Source of the DNA: Streptosporangium sp. NBC_01495
GTDB lineage: Bacteria; Actinomycetota; Actinomycetes; Streptosporangiales; Streptosporangiaceae
DNA length: 64,000 nt
Assembly: GCF_036250735.1 (NCBI RefSeq)
Contig: NZ_CP109430.1
Location: 8,680,001 to 8,744,000 of the forward strand
Reading direction: 5' to 3'
Shown: piece by piece, positions 8,054-16,019 of the stretch
How positions within the stretch are numbered: position 1 is the first letter of the stretch
Layout: every line of letters starts with the position of its first letter
Notes under the pieces: model-generated
Told to the model about the DNA's origin: nothing
Databases searched by the model: none
Seen by the model: only the letters and a program-made list of their open reading frames with translations
Translations under genes and position numbers: made by a program

Positions 8054-8773
8054 ATGCTTTCGGAAAACGAGATCAACCGCGTACTGGCGGTCACCGCACA
8101 CCCCGACGACGTGGACTTCGCCGCCGCGGGCACGATGGCGCTGTTCACCGAGCGAGGCGTCGAGGTGACGTACTGCGTGGTCACCGACGGCGACGCGGGC
8201 GGCTTCGACCGCGAGCTGGACAACAGCGGCATGGCCGAGCTGCGCCGGGCCGAGCAGTCCAACGCCGCCAAGGCCGTCGGCGTGACCGACGTGCGCTATC
8301 TCGGCCACCACGACGGGACCGTGGTGCAGAGCCTGGACCTGCGGCGCGACATCACCCGGGTCATCCGCCAGGTCAGGCCCGACCTGGTGATCACCCACAG
8401 CCCCGAGCGCAACTACCGGTTCATCGCCCCCAGCCACCCCGACCACCGCGCGGTCGGCGGCTGCGCCCTCGACGCCGTCTATCCCGACGCGCGCAACCCG
8501 TACACCTTCCCGTCGCTGCTGCTCGACGAGGGGCTGGAGGCGTGGACCGTCCGCGAGGTCTGGCTCAACGGCGGCCCGACGCCCGACCACTACGTGGACG
8601 TCACCGACACCTTCGACCGCAAGCTCGCCGCCCTGCGCGCCCACGCCAGCCAGATCGGCCACCTGGAGGACTTCGAGGACTTCCTGCGGGGCCGCTTCTC
8701 GCAGATCGCCACCGAGGCGGGCTTCGGCGAGGGCCGCTACGTCGAGGCCTTCCAGCGGGTCCCCACCGCCTGA
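8054..8773 (+). CDS. PIG-L family deacetylase (LmbE-like)
   Basis: A 239-residue zinc-dependent N-acetylglucosaminyl-type deacetylase of the PIG-L/LmbE/MshB family. The signature VTAHPDDVDF at residues 13-22 gives the metal ligands H and D and the catalytic D; a second histidine cluster is SHPDHRAVG. The family includes mycothiol-pathway enzymes MshB and Mca, but the short length and sequence fit the generic LmbE group better, so a specific substrate is not assigned. ATG 8054 follows GGAAAGG 8 nt upstream; an in-frame ATG at 8018 is weaker. Divergent from pcrA. Confidence 0.9.
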   Translation: MLSENEINRVLAVTAHPDDVDFAAAGTMALFTERGVEVTYCVVTDGDAGGFDRELDNSGMAELRRAEQSNAAKAVGVTDVRYLGHHDGTVVQSLDLRRDITRVIRQVRPDLVITHSPERNYRFIAPSHPDHRAVGGCALDAVYPDARNPYTFPSLLLDEGLEAWTVREVWLNGGPTPDHYVDVTDTFDRKLAALRAHASQIGHLEDFEDFLRGRFSQIATEAGFGEGRYVEAFQRVPTA

Positions 8774-8876
8774 TCTCCCCCGAAGCCCCGAGCCCGACGG
8801 GAAGAGCCAGGCCCCCGTTCCGGTCGCCGTCGGAGGCCTGGAAGCCTGGAAGGCACCCGACGGGAAGTCAGCGCCG

Positions 8877-9662
8877 TTGAACAGCATCCATCTGTCGCTC
8901 GCCACCGCCGTCGTCGTTCTCCTGCTGGCCGCCGGAGCCGCCGCCGTCGCCTGGCTGGGCCGCCTCGGGCACGCGTCCGCGGTGCTCGTGGCGTGCCTGC
9001 GGGCCGTCGTCCAGCTCGGCGCGGTATCCCTGATCATCGTGTGGGCCGTCGAGCGCGCGCTCGCGGTGGCGGTCTTCATGCTGGTCATGTACGGGGTGGC
9101 GAGCGTGACCGCGGGGCGCAGGATCACCTCGGGTTCCGCCGTCCGGTGGGCCGCGGTGCCCGTCGCGGCCGGGGCCGTACCGATCCTGGCGCTGCTGTTC
9201 GGCAGCGGCGTCGTCCCGCTCCGGGGCATCACGCTGATCCCGATCGCGGGCATCCTGCTGGGCGGGTGCCTGACGGTCACGGCCCTCGCGGGGCGGCGGG
9301 CCCTGGACGAGCTGGTCCACCGGCGCGGCGAGGTGGAGGCGGCGCTCTCGCTGGGCTTCTCCGAGCGGGACGCGGCGCTGGAGATCTGCCGTCCGCCCGC
9401 GGCGCGGGCACTGGTGCCCGCGCTGGACCAGACGGGAACCGTGGGCCTGGTCACGCTGCCCGGCGCCTTCGTGGGGATGCTCCTGGGCGGGGCCGACCCG
9501 CTCCAGGCCGGGGTGGTGCAGCTCGTCGTGCTGGTCGCGCTGCTGGCGGCGGAGGCGGTGGCCGTGGTCGTCACGATCGAACTCGCCGCCCGCGGCTACT
9601 TCGGCAGCGGTCCGCGGCCCGGGGAGGGCTCCTCCGGCGGGGCCAGGCGGGCGAACAGGTAG
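8877..9662 (+). CDS. FetB-type (UPF0014) ABC transporter permease
   Basis: A 261-residue integral membrane protein with about seven hydrophobic helices. It shows the UPF0014/FetB hallmarks: an early LRAVVQL segment, the conserved stretch EVEAALSLGFSERDAA and the helix VGLVTLPGAFVGMLLGGADP. FetA/FetB exports iron in enterobacteria (family knowledge). No ATPase subunit (FetA) is adjacent, so the partner must be elsewhere or the function altered. Start TTG 8877 is weakly supported by GGGAAG upstream. The last 67 bases overlap the 3' end of the convergent protease gene. Confidence 0.85.
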   Translation: MNSIHLSLATAVVVLLLAAGAAAVAWLGRLGHASAVLVACLRAVVQLGAVSLIIVWAVERALAVAVFMLVMYGVASVTAGRRITSGSAVRWAAVPVAAGAVPILALLFGSGVVPLRGITLIPIAGILLGGCLTVTALAGRRALDELVHRRGEVEAALSLGFSERDAALEICRPPAARALVPALDQTGTVGLVTLPGAFVGMLLGGADPLQAGVVQLVVLVALLAAEAVAVVVTIELAARGYFGSGPRPGEGSSGGARRANR

Positions 9663-10570
9663 CCCAGGGAGTTGGTCGCCACGTGGAACATCGCGGGAGC
9701 GGTCAGGCCACCCCTCCTGCGCAGCTCGGTGAAGAGCACCCCGGCGAGGCCCGTCGTGACCACCGACCCGGCCACGACGCGTGCCACCTGCCACGCGGGC
9801 ACCCTCCCGGGGGCCCTCTCGGGGACCTTCTCCGGGGCCTTCTCCGGGGCACTGGGTACGTCCGGCGCACCCGGCCCGGTGGGCGTATCCGACACACCGG
9901 CGGTCCCCGTGCCCTCCGTACGAGGGTCACGGGAGTCACGAGGGTCACGGGCGGCGGGAGCGTCGGGGGCCTCACCCGCGGCCAGGCGGCTCAGGGCGGG
10001 GTTGGCGGCCATCATGTCGACGGCGGGCAGGATGTGCCAGAGGCCGAAGAGGACCGAGGAGACGGCGGTCGCCGTACCGTGGCCGTGGGAGCGGGCGACG
10101 AGGGCGTGCAGCACCCCGCGGAAGCCGACCTCCTCAAGCAGGACCGTGCCGACCGGCACCTGGAGCAGGGCCTCCTCCAGCGCGCGGGCACGGGACAGGG
10201 ACAGGGCGCGCTCGTCGCGGAAGAACCGGCGGGTGGCCGGGACGGCGATGCCCGCGGCGTAGGCCCCGGCCACGGCGGAGGCGAGCGCACCGCCGATCCG
10301 CAGGCCCCGCGAGCGCCGGTGGAACCCCAGCTCGGCCCAGGAGAGCCCGGAACGGCGGGCCATGACGACCAGCGCGCCGGTGGCCGCGGCCGAGGTCAGC
10401 GGTGCCAGCCTCGGCGCCAGACGGTTGTTGAGCACGTTGGCCGCCACCAGCACCGCCACCGCGCCCGCCACCGCACCGGGCACCGCGCCCGTCACCGCGC
10501 CCGTCACCGCACCGGGCACCGCCCCGGATCCGGCACCGGCGGCTCGCCCCGGCTCGCGCTCCATGTCCAC
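9596..10570 (-). CDS. CPBP family intramembrane glutamic endopeptidase (CAAX protease/bacteriocin-processing type)
   Basis: A 324-residue multi-spanning protein. The ABI/CPBP motifs are present: EEVGFRG at about 146-152, the FGLWHILPA histidine near 182, and a C-terminal HVATNSLGYL with the His/Asn pair. Between the second and third motif there is an unusual 55-residue hydrophilic insert rich in PEKAPEKVPERAP-like repeats. The N-terminus is a low-complexity Gly-Ala-Val/Thr-Pro repeat (coded near 10480-10530) before the first membrane helix. Start GTG 10570, with an ATG two codons later as alternative. Its 3' end overlaps the FetB-like gene by 67 bases, tail to tail. Substrate unknown. Confidence 0.85.
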   Translation of the reverse strand: MDMEREPGRAAGAGSGAVPGAVTGAVTGAVPGAVAGAVAVLVAANVLNNRLAPRLAPLTSAAATGALVVMARRSGLSWAELGFHRRSRGLRIGGALASAVAGAYAAGIAVPATRRFFRDERALSLSRARALEEALLQVPVGTVLLEEVGFRGVLHALVARSHGHGTATAVSSVLFGLWHILPAVDMMAANPALSRLAAGEAPDAPAARDPRDSRDPRTEGTGTAGVSDTPTGPGAPDVPSAPEKAPEKVPERAPGRVPAWQVARVVAGSVVTTGLAGVLFTELRRRGGLTAPAMFHVATNSLGYLFARLAPPEEPSPGRGPLPK

Positions 10571-10667
10571 GGCTGCCCACGACTCCCCCGGACGTCGTCT
10601 CGCGCCCCGCGTGCCGGGCCGCGCCGGGGACCGCGATCCTCAGGGTCCCCGCGAATCCGGTTCGAGG

Positions 10668-10946
10668 CTACGCGACGGGGGCTCGGCCCGTGGCAGCCTG
10701 GCGCCAGCCGGCGGGGAAGCGCAGGCCGCGACGCTCCCTCACCGTGAGGCCGCCCCAGATCCCCTCGGGCTCGGCCGCGCGAAGCGCGTAGGCTCGGCAC
10801 TCCTCCAGCACCGGGCACCGCTCGCAGACCGCCTTCGCCCGCGCCTCGTGCTCGGCCGACTGCGTCAGCGGGAAGAACAACTCGGGATCGCTCGTACCGC
10901 AGGCACCCCGCGCGGCCCAGCCGATCTCCCGCACCGTCATCCGCAT
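10668..10946 (-). CDS. WhiB-family iron-sulfur transcription factor
   Basis: A 92-residue Wbl protein. Four cluster-binding cysteines are at C16, C41, C44 and C50 (CxxC in CERCPVLEEC), followed by the GIWGG turn at about 62-66 and a basic C-terminal RERRGLR tail for DNA contact. Wbl proteins bind [4Fe-4S] and usually the principal sigma factor region 4 to control development, redox or antibiotic responses in actinobacteria. The subgroup cannot be assigned with confidence. The stop codon of a TnpB gene lies only 20 bases upstream of this start, so the native promoter has probably been displaced and expression may depend on sequences inside the element. Confidence 0.92.
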   Translation of the reverse strand: MRMTVREIGWAARGACGTSDPELFFPLTQSAEHEARAKAVCERCPVLEECRAYALRAAEPEGIWGGLTVRERRGLRFPAGWRQAATGRAPVA

Positions 10947-10966
10947 GCGTCACCGTTCGCTGGTTT

Positions 10967-12334
10967 TCAGTGTTTCTTTGTGAAGATCAGCGAGCCGCCG
11001 TGTTGCCGGGGCGGCGTTCTCCCTTCCGGGAGTTCCCGTTTCGCCGGGGCGATCCTGCCGCGAACGACAGGGCTTACCGCTCCTCCACGGGCGTTTACCG
11101 TCTCCCCGCGACTCTGGGCGACGTCGGACGCGAGCGCGGCCAGATTCAGCGCGGCATTGAGATCCCGATCCAGGACCAGGCCGCACCCGCTACAGGTGTA
11201 GCTGCGTTCGGACAGGGCGAGTTTGGCTTTCACCGCGCCGCATCCCGAACACGTCTTACTGGAGGGAAACCAGCGGTCGGCGACCACCAGCTCGCCGCCT
11301 TTCCACCCGGTTTTGTACGTGAGTTGCCGCCGCACCTCGGCCATCCCGACATCCGCGACCGCGCGAGCCAGAGTGCGGTTGGCGAGCATGCCGGAGACGT
11401 TCAGGTCCTCGACCACCACGGTGCCGTAGGTGGCCGCCAAGGTGGTGGTGAGCTTGTGCAGGCCGTCACGCCGCTGGTTGGCGACCCGCGCGTGTGCCCT
11501 GCCCAGCGCGGCCTTGGTTGTGGCCCAGCGGGCCGAAGCCTGCCGTCTGGCGCCGTCCGGGGTGCGTGGGCCGACCCGGCGGGCGAGTTGCTTGTTCAGC
11601 CTGCGCAGCCGCCTCAACGCCGAGCGGTGGTGCTTGGGGTTGACGATGACCTCGCCGGTGGACAGCACGGCGAGGTCCTTGATCCCGAGGTCGACCCCGA
11701 CGACGGCGTCCGGCTTGGCCACGACCCGTTCGGCGCGGTCGATCTCGCAGGTGAACGCCACGAACCAGCGGCCCCCCGTACGGCCAACGGTGGCCGACAG
11801 CACACGTCCCGTCCGGCGTTCCAGATGGCGGGCCAGCTTGCGGGTGGACTCGTGGGTGCGGATCGTTCCCAGCCGGGGCAGCGTCACGTGACGGCGGTCG
11901 GCCTCCACCCGGATGGTGCCGGTGGTGAACCGGCACGAGGGGATGGCGCGGTGCTTGGACTTGAACCGGGGGAACCCAATCTTCTTGCCGGCCCGCGCGC
12001 CCTGACGTGAGGCGGCCCAGTTCTTCAACGCCCGCGCGAGGCCGTCCAGGCCGGTGTTGTAGGCCTCCTTGGAGTTCTCCGCCCACCACGGGGCGATGGT
12101 GCCCTTGGCGGTGTTCCAGGCGCGTCGCAGGGAGTACAGCGACCACGGCACCTCGGTCAGCACCCCGTCCGCCACACCGTAGGACCGCTCGGCCGCACGC
12201 TGATCCATCGCGGCCTTGACGCGGGCGAGGCCCCAGTTGAACGCGAACCGCGCCGCCCCGCAGTGCGAGGCCAGCAGACGCTCCTGTTCCGGGGTGGGGT
12301 CAAGGGCGTAGCGGTAGGCCTGGTGGACCCGCAT
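10967..12334 (-). CDS. Orphan TnpB (IS200/IS605-type RNA-guided nuclease)
   Basis: A 455-residue TnpB. Start ATG 12334 with GGGAGG 4 nt upstream. The N-terminal OrfB HTH-like domain begins RYALDPTPEQERLL. The split RuvC active site is intact: D215 (VGVDLGIKD), E309 (VVVEDLNVSG) and DRDLNAALN near 389-397. A zinc-ribbon has CSGCG at about 362-366 and 381-385. TnpB cleaves DNA guided by a right-end RNA that overlaps the 3' part of its own gene (family knowledge). No TnpA lies beside it, so it cannot move on its own. The gene ends 20 bp before a WhiB-family start codon, so the guide segment of its RNA would come from the whiB upstream region. Confidence 0.92.
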   Translation of the reverse strand: MRVHQAYRYALDPTPEQERLLASHCGAARFAFNWGLARVKAAMDQRAAERSYGVADGVLTEVPWSLYSLRRAWNTAKGTIAPWWAENSKEAYNTGLDGLARALKNWAASRQGARAGKKIGFPRFKSKHRAIPSCRFTTGTIRVEADRRHVTLPRLGTIRTHESTRKLARHLERRTGRVLSATVGRTGGRWFVAFTCEIDRAERVVAKPDAVVGVDLGIKDLAVLSTGEVIVNPKHHRSALRRLRRLNKQLARRVGPRTPDGARRQASARWATTKAALGRAHARVANQRRDGLHKLTTTLAATYGTVVVEDLNVSGMLANRTLARAVADVGMAEVRRQLTYKTGWKGGELVVADRWFPSSKTCSGCGAVKAKLALSERSYTCSGCGLVLDRDLNAALNLAALASDVAQSRGETVNARGGAVSPVVRGRIAPAKRELPEGRTPPRQHGGSLIFTKKH

Positions 12335-12347
12335 CAACCCTCCCCCG

Positions 12348-12381
12348 CCACGGTAAGTCGCCGACCATGAACTTACCGTGG
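12348..12381. promoter_or_regulatory. Perfect 11-bp inverted repeat between tnpB and divergent HTH gene
   Basis: CCACGGTAAGT (12348-12358) and ACTTACCGTGG (12371-12381) flank a 12-nt spacer. It sits 13 bp upstream of tnpB and 5 bp before the divergent ATG at 12387. It may be an operator for the HTH protein or the left-end hairpin of the TnpB element. Confidence 0.6.
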
Positions 12382-12386
12382 ACACC

Positions 12387-12971
12387 ATGATCGACGACTT
12401 CCTGACCGACGAAAAGGCATGCGCTCGACTCGGCATCACCTGGCGCACCCTCTGCAACCCATCCCACTACGACCCGTCCAAACGCTCTGAGGAGGTCCCC
12501 GGTGGCTCATCAAGGTTGCTGTGGCCCGCCGATCACCTCGACGCCTGGCCGGTCAACTACCCCGCCAGACGGAAGAAGTACGACAAGGACCGACGGACGC
12601 TGATAAAACCCGAGCGGTTCGTTACTCTGTGTGACTCTCCGTTCTCAGAGTACGTGGACGGGGACGGCGCGGCATCAGCCTCCCGACGGATTCGCCCGTA
12701 CTCATCGCGGCGTACTCCGGTCGCCGCGCGACCCCGTGACCTCCTTCGGCGCCCGCGCCGCGCGACGAGGCCCCAGCGGGCGACCGGCTCCCGGTCGTGG
12801 CACCCGTGGCCGTGGCCGGAGCGCGGCAGGATCCCCGAGACGGTGTGCCTCAGCAGGCGGTCGTCCCCTGGTTGTAGCCCTTGGCGAACAGCTCCTGGCG
12901 CTGCCCCGCCGTGCCGTGGGCGTCCGGGCGCAGCCAGTCGTCGGTGGGGTCGCCCGCCGCGGCGAGGTTGA
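12387..12971 (+). CDS. Putative small HTH protein (C-terminal extent doubtful)
   Basis: The frame is open from ATG 12387. Only the first 70 or so codons look like a protein: FLTDEKACARLGITWRTL is a MerR/excisionase-like helix-turn-helix, followed by SSRLLWPADHLDAW, which resembles the wing of such proteins. Beyond about 12640 the composition becomes arginine/serine-rich, and the frame runs antisense into the metallopeptidase gene, so the true end is probably earlier or the gene is truncated. It is divergent from tnpB across a perfect palindrome. It may be the host gene interrupted by the TnpB element or an accessory gene carried by it. It is not a complete IS607 serine recombinase. Confidence 0.35.
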   Translation: MIDDFLTDEKACARLGITWRTLCNPSHYDPSKRSEEVPGGSSRLLWPADHLDAWPVNYPARRKKYDKDRRTLIKPERFVTLCDSPFSEYVDGDGAASASRRIRPYSSRRTPVAARPRDLLRRPRRATRPQRATGSRSWHPWPWPERGRIPETVCLSRRSSPGCSPWRTAPGAAPPCRGRPGAASRRWGRPPRRG

Positions 12972-13524
12972 TCAGGAGTTCGTCCTCGTCGCCGGGCTCG
13001 GTCCGCAGCGAGCCGCCCTTGACGAGCGCTCCCAGGGTTCCCCCGGCGTAGCAGTCGGCCTGGAGTTCCTGCTCGATGTTCAGCCGGAAGGCGGTGTTCA
13101 GCTGTGCCTGCACCGCGTGCCCGAACTCGTGCGGGATGATCACGTAGACCGAGCCGTCGCCCATCCGCTCGTAGAGGCCGTTCATCCACTGCTCGTCGTA
13201 GGCGATGAAGTGCCCCACCGGGCAGTAGAAGGCGTTGTTCGGCACCGACGGCTGCCCGCCGCAGTCGGGCCCGTTCGCTCCCCGGTAGGGGGTGAACGCG
13301 GTGACCGGGCGGTAGGTCAGCCCGGCCGCGGAGAAGGTCTGCTTCCAGTAGGCCTCGGTGAGCTCCCTGGCCAGCTCGACGTCCGACTCGAACGTCTGCC
13401 CACGCGCACTGGGCGTGGCCTGCTCGTCGGTGGGAGCGGCCTCAGGTTCCGTGCCCTCTCCTACGCTCCCGCAGGCGGTGACGGCTACCAGGACGAGCGC
13501 CAGGAGAAACGAGAACGCCTTCAT
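12850..13524 (-). CDS. Lipoprotein with neutral zinc metallopeptidase domain (YpfJ-like)
   Basis: A 224-residue lipoprotein. The signal peptide ends in a lipobox VTAC with the lipidated cysteine at 18, then an acidic linker. The Zn_peptidase_2 domain (YpfJ type) has the HEFGH zincin motif at residues 132-136, the downstream glutamate in EQELQADCYAG as third ligand, and FYCPVGHFIAYD before it. It is anchored on the outer face of the membrane and is presumably a protease, but substrates of this family are not established. Divergent gene-free space of about 110 bp separates it from the upstream ligase gene. Confidence 0.9.
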   Translation of the reverse strand: MKAFSFLLALVLVAVTACGSVGEGTEPEAAPTDEQATPSARGQTFESDVELARELTEAYWKQTFSAAGLTYRPVTAFTPYRGANGPDCGGQPSVPNNAFYCPVGHFIAYDEQWMNGLYERMGDGSVYVIIPHEFGHAVQAQLNTAFRLNIEQELQADCYAGGTLGALVKGGSLRTEPGDEDELLINLAAAGDPTDDWLRPDAHGTAGQRQELFAKGYNQGTTAC

Positions 13525-13633
13525 GGCCCTATCGTGACGGAGTCCCGCCCCCCGCGCGAGGGATCGGTGCTATCGGGGCCGACCGGGGCGGGGACGTGGG
13601 CGGCACGGCGGGTTCCGGAGAGACGGGCGGATC

Positions 13634-15103
13634 CTACAGGGACGGCCAGGTGTGTACAGGCTCGTTGGTGTGCATGTTCTCGATGTAGCGCAGGGTCATC
13701 CGGCGCAGCGCCTCGTGCCTGTCGAGGTCGCCGAGCGCGTCCACCGCGTCGATCTGCCAGCTCGCCCCGGTCGTGCCCGTCAGGCAGCGCCGCTCGACGA
13801 TCCCCAGCAGCCGGTCCCTGGAATCGGGGGCCACACCCCACAGGTCGAGTCCCTCGTGGGCGAGCGGCAGCAGGCGGCGCAGGACCAGCTCGGACGCGAC
13901 CACCTCGCCGAGTCCCGGCCAGAAGAGCCGGGCGTCCAGGCCGTACCGGGCGGCGGCGTGCAGGTTGTCCTCGGCCGCGGCGAACGACATGCGCGTCCAC
14001 ACCGGGCGCTCGGCGTACGGGAGGACGCGCATGAGCCCGTAGTAGAAGGCGGCGTTGGCGGCGACGTCCGCCACCGAGGGCCCCGCGGGCAGCACCCGGT
14101 TCTCCACCCGCAGGTGCGGGATGCCGTCCACGACCGCGTAGACCGGCCGGTTCCATCGGTAGACGGTGCCGTTGTGCAGGGTCAGCTCGCCGAGCTGGGG
14201 AGTGATCCCGCGCGCCAGTTCCTCACGCGGGTCCTCCTCGTCGCACAGGGGCAGCAGCGCGGGGAAGTAGCGGGCGTTCTCCTCGAAGAGGTCGAAGACC
14301 GAGGTGATCCACCGCTCGCCGAACCACACCCTGGGCCGTACGCCCTGGGTCTTCAGCTCCACCGGGCGGGTGTCGGTGGCCTGCTCGAACAGCGGGATCC
14401 TGGTCTCCTGCCAGAGCCTGCGGCCGAACAGGAACGGCGAGTTGGCGGCCAGCGCCACCTGGGGGCCCGCGATGGCCTGGGCGGCGTTCCAGTTGGCGGC
14501 GAACGCCTCCGGGCTGACCTGGAGGTGGAGCTGGAGGCTCGTGCAGGCGGCCTCGGGGGTGATGCTGTCGGCGTAGGTCTCCAGGAACTCGTCGCCCTCG
14601 ATCGACAGGTGCAGGTCCTCGCCCCTGGCCGCGAAGATCTGCTCGTTGAGCAGCCTGTAGCGGGGGTTGGCCGACAGCGTGCCCTCGTGCACGTCGCTCT
14701 CTCGCAGCGTGGGCAGGATGCCGACCATCACCATGTGCCCGCCGACGGTGCGGGCCCGTTCCTCGGCGTGGTTGAGGCGGTCCCTGATCACCTTCTCCAG
14801 CCGGGCCGCGCCGTCCCCCTCCAGGGATTCGGGCAGGACGTTGATCTCCACGTTGAACTGGCCCAGCTCGGTCGCCCAGTCGGGCTCGGCGATGGCCTCC
14901 AGCACCTCGATGTTCTTCATGGCGGCCTCGCCGCGCTCGTCCACGAGGTTGAGCTCGATCTCCAGCCCGGCCCTGGGCTCGTCGAACTCGAACCTGGACT
15001 CGCGCAGCATCTGCGCGAAGACGTCAAGGCACCGGCGAACCTTGTCCCGATAGCGCCGCCGGTCCTCACGGCTGAACACCATCGCCGGTACGTCGCGTCC
15101 CAT
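13634..15103 (-). CDS. Glutamate-cysteine ligase family 2-like protein
   Basis: A 489-residue cytosolic protein of the carboxylate-amine ligase/GCS2 group. Family features visible: GLEIELNLVD near residue 48, an FNVEINVLPE segment, HLQVSPEAFAANWNAAQAIAGPQVALAANSPFLFGRRLWQETR, then LRVENRVLPAGPS. GCS2 enzymes join glutamate and an amine using ATP. Actinobacteria make mycothiol rather than glutathione, so this long, widely conserved version may have a different substrate. ATG 15103 is used; an ATG at 15082 is an alternative. Complete. Confidence 0.85.
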   Translation of the reverse strand: MGRDVPAMVFSREDRRRYRDKVRRCLDVFAQMLRESRFEFDEPRAGLEIELNLVDERGEAAMKNIEVLEAIAEPDWATELGQFNVEINVLPESLEGDGAARLEKVIRDRLNHAEERARTVGGHMVMVGILPTLRESDVHEGTLSANPRYRLLNEQIFAARGEDLHLSIEGDEFLETYADSITPEAACTSLQLHLQVSPEAFAANWNAAQAIAGPQVALAANSPFLFGRRLWQETRIPLFEQATDTRPVELKTQGVRPRVWFGERWITSVFDLFEENARYFPALLPLCDEEDPREELARGITPQLGELTLHNGTVYRWNRPVYAVVDGIPHLRVENRVLPAGPSVADVAANAAFYYGLMRVLPYAERPVWTRMSFAAAEDNLHAAARYGLDARLFWPGLGEVVASELVLRRLLPLAHEGLDLWGVAPDSRDRLLGIVERRCLTGTTGASWQIDAVDALGDLDRHEALRRMTLRYIENMHTNEPVHTWPSL

Positions 15104-15166
15104 ATTTCGCAGAGTCGCACAGAAGTAACTGCTCGTACAGAAGCCGCGAGGTGTGGATGTGGAGGT

Positions 15167-15805
15167 TCAGACCAGGCGGCGCGCCGTGGCCCAGCGGGAC
15201 AGCTCGTGGCGGTTGGAGAGCTGCAGCTTGCGCAGCACGGACGAGACGTGGGTCTCCACGGTCTTCACCGAGATGAACAGCTCCTTGGCGATCTCCTTGT
15301 ACGCGTAACCGCGGGCGATCAGCCGCAGGACCTCGCGCTCACGCTGGGTGAGCGAGTCGAGCTCGGGGTCGATCGGCGGGGCCTCGCTGGAGGCGAACGC
15401 GTCCAGCACGAACCCCGCCAGCCTCGGGGAGAAGACCGCGTCGCCCTCGGCCACCCGGCGGATGGCGTCGGTGAGCTCGCGCCCGCTGATGTTCTTGGTC
15501 ACGTATCCCCTGGCACCGCCCCGGATCACGCCGATGACGTCCTCCGCCGCGTCGGAGACCGACAGGGCCAGGAAGCGGACCGTGGAACCGGAACCGAGGA
15601 CCCGGCGCAGCACCTCCTGGCCGCCGCCGCCGGGCATGTGCACGTCGAGGAGGACCACGTCGGGCCCCAGTGCGGCGATCGCCTTGACCGCGGAGTCCAC
15701 GTCCTCGGCCTCCCCGATCACCTCGATGGAGTCGCCCAGCTCGGCCCGCACGCCGGAGCGGAACAGGCGGTGGTCGTCGACGATCAGGACCTTCACCACG
15801 CTCAT
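15167..15805 (-). CDS. NarL/LuxR family response regulator
   Basis: A 212-residue two-component regulator. The receiver domain has the acidic pocket (IVDDHRLFR), the phospho-acceptor D in VVLLDVHMPG at about 54, and the switch lysine in GYVTKNISG. The C-terminal LuxR-type HTH reads LTQREREVLRLIARGYAYKEIAKELFISVKTVETHVSSVLRKL. Start ATG 15805 with GGGGAAG upstream. Its cognate kinase is the gene at 16020-17273 on the same strand, separated by a block of 30-bp repeats. Those repeats keep an open frame upstream but lack a start signal. Confidence 0.95.
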   Translation of the reverse strand: MSVVKVLIVDDHRLFRSGVRAELGDSIEVIGEAEDVDSAVKAIAALGPDVVLLDVHMPGGGGQEVLRRVLGSGSTVRFLALSVSDAAEDVIGVIRGGARGYVTKNISGRELTDAIRRVAEGDAVFSPRLAGFVLDAFASSEAPPIDPELDSLTQREREVLRLIARGYAYKEIAKELFISVKTVETHVSSVLRKLQLSNRHELSRWATARRLV

Positions 15806-15810
15806 CGGAC

Positions 15811-16010
15811 TTCCCCTCGCGGTCCCGAGGGCCGCTCTCCGGCTCGCCGCGATCCCAGGGACGGGGTTCCGGCTCGTTGCGATCCTATGCGCAGGACGTC
15901 GGCCCGCCGCGATCCCAGGGGCGGGACTCCAGCACACCGCGATCCCGGGGACCGCTCTCCGGCCCGCCGCGACCTCGGGGGCGGGGCCCCGGTTCGCCGT
16001 GTCGTGGCTC
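15811..16010. repeat. 30-bp tandem repeat array, at least six units
   Basis: Units begin at 15811, 15841, 15871, 15901, 15931, 15961 and (partial) 15991, exactly 30 bp apart, with consensus GGCCCGCCGCGATCCCAGGG plus about ten more bases. Identity between units is moderate. There are no spacers, so it is not CRISPR. It fills the gap between the histidine kinase stop and the response regulator start. Confidence 0.85.
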
Positions 16011-16019
16011 GCTCGCTAC

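Noticed and set aside
12387..12971. HTH gene as a complete IS607-type recombinase
   Set aside because: Lacks the serine-recombinase catalytic domain; only an HTH and wing-like segment are present.
13634..15103. Mycothiol or glutathione synthesis gene assignment
   Set aside because: The GCS2-like family does not fit MshC and actinobacteria of this type use mycothiol, so no pathway was assigned.
15811..16010. Possible CRISPR array
   Set aside because: Units are contiguous at exactly 30 bp with no unique spacers and no cas genes nearby.
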